A stretch of 64,000 bases of DNA. It comes from DAHUXD01 sp963805495 (GTDB lineage Bacteria; Acidobacteriota; Thermoanaerobaculia; UBA5066; Gp7-AA6). A program made the translations under genes and the position numbers. A model generated the notes under the pieces. It made no database searches, had not been told where the DNA came from, and saw only the letters and a program-made list of their open reading frames with translations. Numbering within the stretch: position 1 is the first letter of the stretch; every line of letters starts with the position of its first letter. Location of the stretch: contig CAWDUQ010000001.1 in the NCBI GenBank assembly GCA_963805495.1, positions 868,001-932,000 on the forward strand, read 5' to 3'. This document shows, in pieces, positions 61,332-64,000 of this stretch.

Positions 61332-63980
61332 TTGGCACTGTCCGCAGGAACGAAGCTCGGGCCCTACGAGATCGTCGCGCCAATTGGCGCCGGCGGCATG
61401 GGCGAGGTGTACCGGGCCAATGACTCGCGGCTCGACCGCCAGGTCGCGGTCAAGGTGCTCTCCGCGCACCTGTCGGCGAGCGAGGAGGTCCGGCAGCGCT
61501 TCGAGCGCGAGGCGAAAACGATCTCGCAGTTCTCGCACCCGCACATCTGCTCGCTCTACGACGTCGGCCGGGAGGGCGACACCGACTACCTGGTGATGGA
61601 GCTCCTCGAGGGCGAGAGCCTGGCCGACCGGCTGGGCAAGGGAGCGCTTCCGACGGAGCAGGTCCTGCGCTACGGGATCGAGATCGCGGACGCGCTCGAC
61701 AAGGCGCACCGGCAGGGGATCGTGCACCGGGACCTGAAGCCGGGCAACATCATGCTGACGAAGACGGGCGTGAAGCTGCTCGACTTCGGACTGGCCAAGC
61801 CGTTGACGGCCGCCGGCGCGCGCCCGGTGTCGGGCGTCTCGGTCCTCGCGACCGAAGCGCAGGTGAGCCAGCCGCTGACCGAGCGCGGCACCGTGCTCGG
61901 CACGTTCCAGTACATGGCGCCCGAGCAGCTCGAGGGCGGCGAGGCGGACGGCCGCTCCGACATCTTCGCTTTCGGCGCCGTGCTCTACGAGATGGCGACC
62001 GGGAAGAAGGCCTTCACCGGCAAGAGCCAGGCGTCGCTCATCGGCTCGATCCTGCGGGACGATCCGCCGTCGATCACCGAGGCGGCGCCGATGATCCCGC
62101 CGGCGTTGAACCGTGTGGTGAAGACGTGCCTGGCGAAGGACCCGGAGGACCGGTTCCAGACGGCGCACGACGCGAAGCTGCAGCTGGAGTGGATCGCGGA
62201 GGGCGGCTCCCAGGCGGGGCTGCCGGCGCCGGTCGTGGCGCGGCGCAAGAACCGCGAGAAGCTGGCCTGGGTCGTCGCGGCGGTCCTCGCGCTCGTGTCG
62301 GCGCTCGCCATCTTCGGATACCTGAGGCGCGCGCCGAAGCCGCCGCGCATCGTCCGGTTCGAGCTCGCGACACCGGAGGAGATCGTGGCGCTCGACGCGC
62401 CGCGCGTCTCGCCCGACGGACGATCGGTCGCGTTCAACGCGACGGACTCGTCCGGCAAGACGCGCATCTGGCTTCGTTCCATGAGCGCCCTGGCCCCGCA
62501 GCCCCTTCCGGGCACGGAGGGGACCAGCCGGCCCTTCTGGTCGCCCGACTCGCGGTTCCTCGGCTTTTTCGCCGAGGGCAAGCTCAAGAAGATCGACGTG
62601 ACGGGGGGTCCCCCGCAGAACATCTGCGACGCCCCGACCGGCTCCGACGGTTCGTGGAGCTCGGAGGGCGTCATTCTCTACGACGGCCGCGGAACGGACC
62701 CGATCCACCGCGTGTCGGCCGCAGGAGGCGTCCCGGTCGCGGTGGTGAAGCCCGATCCGGAGAAGAAAATCGGCCAGGTCGGCTGGCCGGAGTTCCTGCC
62801 GGACGGCAAGCATTACTTCTTCATGGTGATCGGGACCCGGGCCGAGGACAGCGCGTACCGCATCGGATCGCTCGACTCGACCGAGTCGAAGGCCTTCGCT
62901 CCCGCCCAGACCCTGCTCACGTACGCGCCCCCGGGCTACCTCCTTTTCGTCCGGGATCGCACGCTCGTGGCCCAGCCCTTCGACGCAAAGGCCCAGAAGA
63001 CGACGGGCGAGCCCGTGCCGCTGGCGGAGAAGATCGGCGTCGACAGCGTCGGGCTCGCTCGCTTCTCGGTCTCTCGAGAGGGCACGCTCGCCTATCGAAC
63101 CGGGGAGTCCGGGACCCGCCTGCTCTGGGTGGATCGCAACGGCAAGGAACTCGGGACGGCCAGCGAAGCGGGCGACTCGCGCGAGCCGGCGCTGTCACCG
63201 CGGGGCGACCGGCTCGCTTTCGACCTGACCGACGCCCGGGCCAACAACTCCGACATCTGGGTGCGCGATCTCGCGCGCGGAGTGAACTCGCGGCTGACTT
63301 TCGGCGCCGCCAACGAGTTCGCTCCGACCTGGGCGCCCGACGGCAACCGGATCGCCTACGCCGTGACGGGAAAGGGAATCTTCGAAAAGGCGGCGGACGG
63401 CACCGGCGACGAGACCGAGCTCCTCAAGGCGCCGGAGGTCGTGTTCCCGACCGACTGGTCCCGCGACGGCCGCTACATCGCCGTCATGTGGCAGGGCAAG
63501 GGCACGGGCTTCGACATCTGGGTCCTGCCGACGTTCGGCGATCGCAAGCCGATCCCGGTTCTCAAGACCCCGTTCAACGAGGGGATCACCAAGTTCTCGC
63601 CGGACGGCCGGTTCATCGTCTACCAGTCGAACGAGTCCGGGCGCGCCGAGATCTACGCCCGCAGCTTCCCCGGTCCCGGCGGCAAGTGGCAGGTCTCGGC
63701 CGAAGGGGGCGCGGACCCGAGCTTCAGCGCCGACGGCAAGGAGATCTATTATCGCGCGCCGGACCAGAAGGTCATGGCCGTGGACGTGAAGATCGGCACG
63801 GGATTCGAGGCCGGAGTGCCGAAGCCGCTCTTTCTCGGCCGCTTCCAGCCGGCGACCGCGCGCAACCGCTACGTGCCGTCGGCCGACGGCCAGAAGTTCC
63901 TGATCGTCGCGCCGCTCGGCCGCGATGCGATGGCGCCGACGACGGTGGTCCTCAACTGGTTCGTCGGACTCGGGCGTTGA
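61332..63980 (+). CDS. Ser/Thr protein kinase with beta-propeller (copy 6)
   Basis: A protein of 882 residues, TTG start. Kinase: IGAGGMGEVY, K41, HRDLKPGN with D134, DFGLAK and MAPEQLEGGEADGRSD, close to copies 1 and 3. Over the HRDLKPGN-DFG stretch the DNA differs from copy 1 at only a few bases. The helix lies at about 312-330 (LAWVVAAVLALVSALAIFGYL). The propeller contains SPDGRSVAF, WSPDSRFLGF, APDGNRIAY and SPDGRFIVYQSNESG. It follows the P450 gene and may be transcribed from the motif at 61315. Confidence 0.9.
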   Translation: MALSAGTKLGPYEIVAPIGAGGMGEVYRANDSRLDRQVAVKVLSAHLSASEEVRQRFEREAKTISQFSHPHICSLYDVGREGDTDYLVMELLEGESLADRLGKGALPTEQVLRYGIEIADALDKAHRQGIVHRDLKPGNIMLTKTGVKLLDFGLAKPLTAAGARPVSGVSVLATEAQVSQPLTERGTVLGTFQYMAPEQLEGGEADGRSDIFAFGAVLYEMATGKKAFTGKSQASLIGSILRDDPPSITEAAPMIPPALNRVVKTCLAKDPEDRFQTAHDAKLQLEWIAEGGSQAGLPAPVVARRKNREKLAWVVAAVLALVSALAIFGYLRRAPKPPRIVRFELATPEEIVALDAPRVSPDGRSVAFNATDSSGKTRIWLRSMSALAPQPLPGTEGTSRPFWSPDSRFLGFFAEGKLKKIDVTGGPPQNICDAPTGSDGSWSSEGVILYDGRGTDPIHRVSAAGGVPVAVVKPDPEKKIGQVGWPEFLPDGKHYFFMVIGTRAEDSAYRIGSLDSTESKAFAPAQTLLTYAPPGYLLFVRDRTLVAQPFDAKAQKTTGEPVPLAEKIGVDSVGLARFSVSREGTLAYRTGESGTRLLWVDRNGKELGTASEAGDSREPALSPRGDRLAFDLTDARANNSDIWVRDLARGVNSRLTFGAANEFAPTWAPDGNRIAYAVTGKGIFEKAADGTGDETELLKAPEVVFPTDWSRDGRYIAVMWQGKGTGFDIWVLPTFGDRKPIPVLKTPFNEGITKFSPDGRFIVYQSNESGRAEIYARSFPGPGGKWQVSAEGGADPSFSADGKEIYYRAPDQKVMAVDVKIGTGFEAGVPKPLFLGRFQPATARNRYVPSADGQKFLIVAPLGRDAMAPTTVVLNWFVGLGR

Positions 63981-64000
63981 GTTGGATCGACTCATATTAA

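Overview
The window is about 64 kb of very GC-rich bacterial DNA that is almost entirely coding. The content points to an Acidobacteriota-type organism, possibly the Thermoanaerobaculia lineage (inference). The clues are a VWFA protein of the acidobacterial kind, DUF4136 lipoproteins, DUF2092, and seven Ser/Thr protein kinases, six of which carry a C-terminal TolB/PD40-type beta-propeller. I see no rRNA, tRNA, CRISPR array, phage or transposase gene.

Layout. 1-4297 (minus): a five-gene overlapping operon with a SAM methyltransferase, bshC, bshB1, bshA and a YigZ/IMPACT gene cut by the window edge. This is bacillithiol synthesis, perhaps extended to N-methyl-bacillithiol. 4345-9381 (plus): secreted Xaa-Pro peptidase, a frameshifted lipoprotein, dusB and a secreted VWA protein. 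9644-18147: GT39 glycosyltransferase (minus), then an SDR, an active/inactive M16 peptidase pair, a small unknown gene, an ABC exporter and a phospholipase-D-like protein (plus). 18185-23359 (minus): cupredoxin, sensor-HAMP kinase, beta-barrel protein, pseudo-receiver and YiiX-like hydrolase. 23468-25468: OPT transporter. 25623-29846 (minus): class II aldolase, threonine dehydrogenase, an unknown protein and glycine C-acetyltransferase, a threonine-to-glycine operon. 29951-36382 (plus): GlcD-type oxidase, a divergent PTPS-fold protein, an NmrA-like protein, TauE, a CstB-like persulfide dioxygenase/rhodanese and a secreted M18 peptidase. 36469-41130: RluA-type synthase, class-A-like serine hydrolase, secreted S10 peptidase and two exported proteins. 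41228-63980: six kinase-propeller genes, four of them in a near-contiguous run with a TPR-like protein inside it. OsmC, DUF1772, ispG, two DUF4136 lipoproteins and a cytochrome P450 lie between them.

Two themes link separate parts. Bacillithiol synthesis and a CstB-like persulfide dioxygenase beside a TauE permease together suggest low-molecular-weight thiol and sulfide handling. Also, many transcription-unit starts lack a Shine-Dalgarno sequence and instead have a TANNNT (-10-like) hexamer ending 8-10 nt before the start codon. That is the signature of leaderless transcripts, and several kinase genes show it together with TTG starts.

Three families of short dispersed repeats sit at gene 3' ends. 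Two genes, a lipoprotein and one kinase, each contain a single-base frameshift. No stretch longer than 300 bases lacks a gene. The longest gaps (9382-9643, 39681-39890 and 25469-25622) are largely filled by the repeats.
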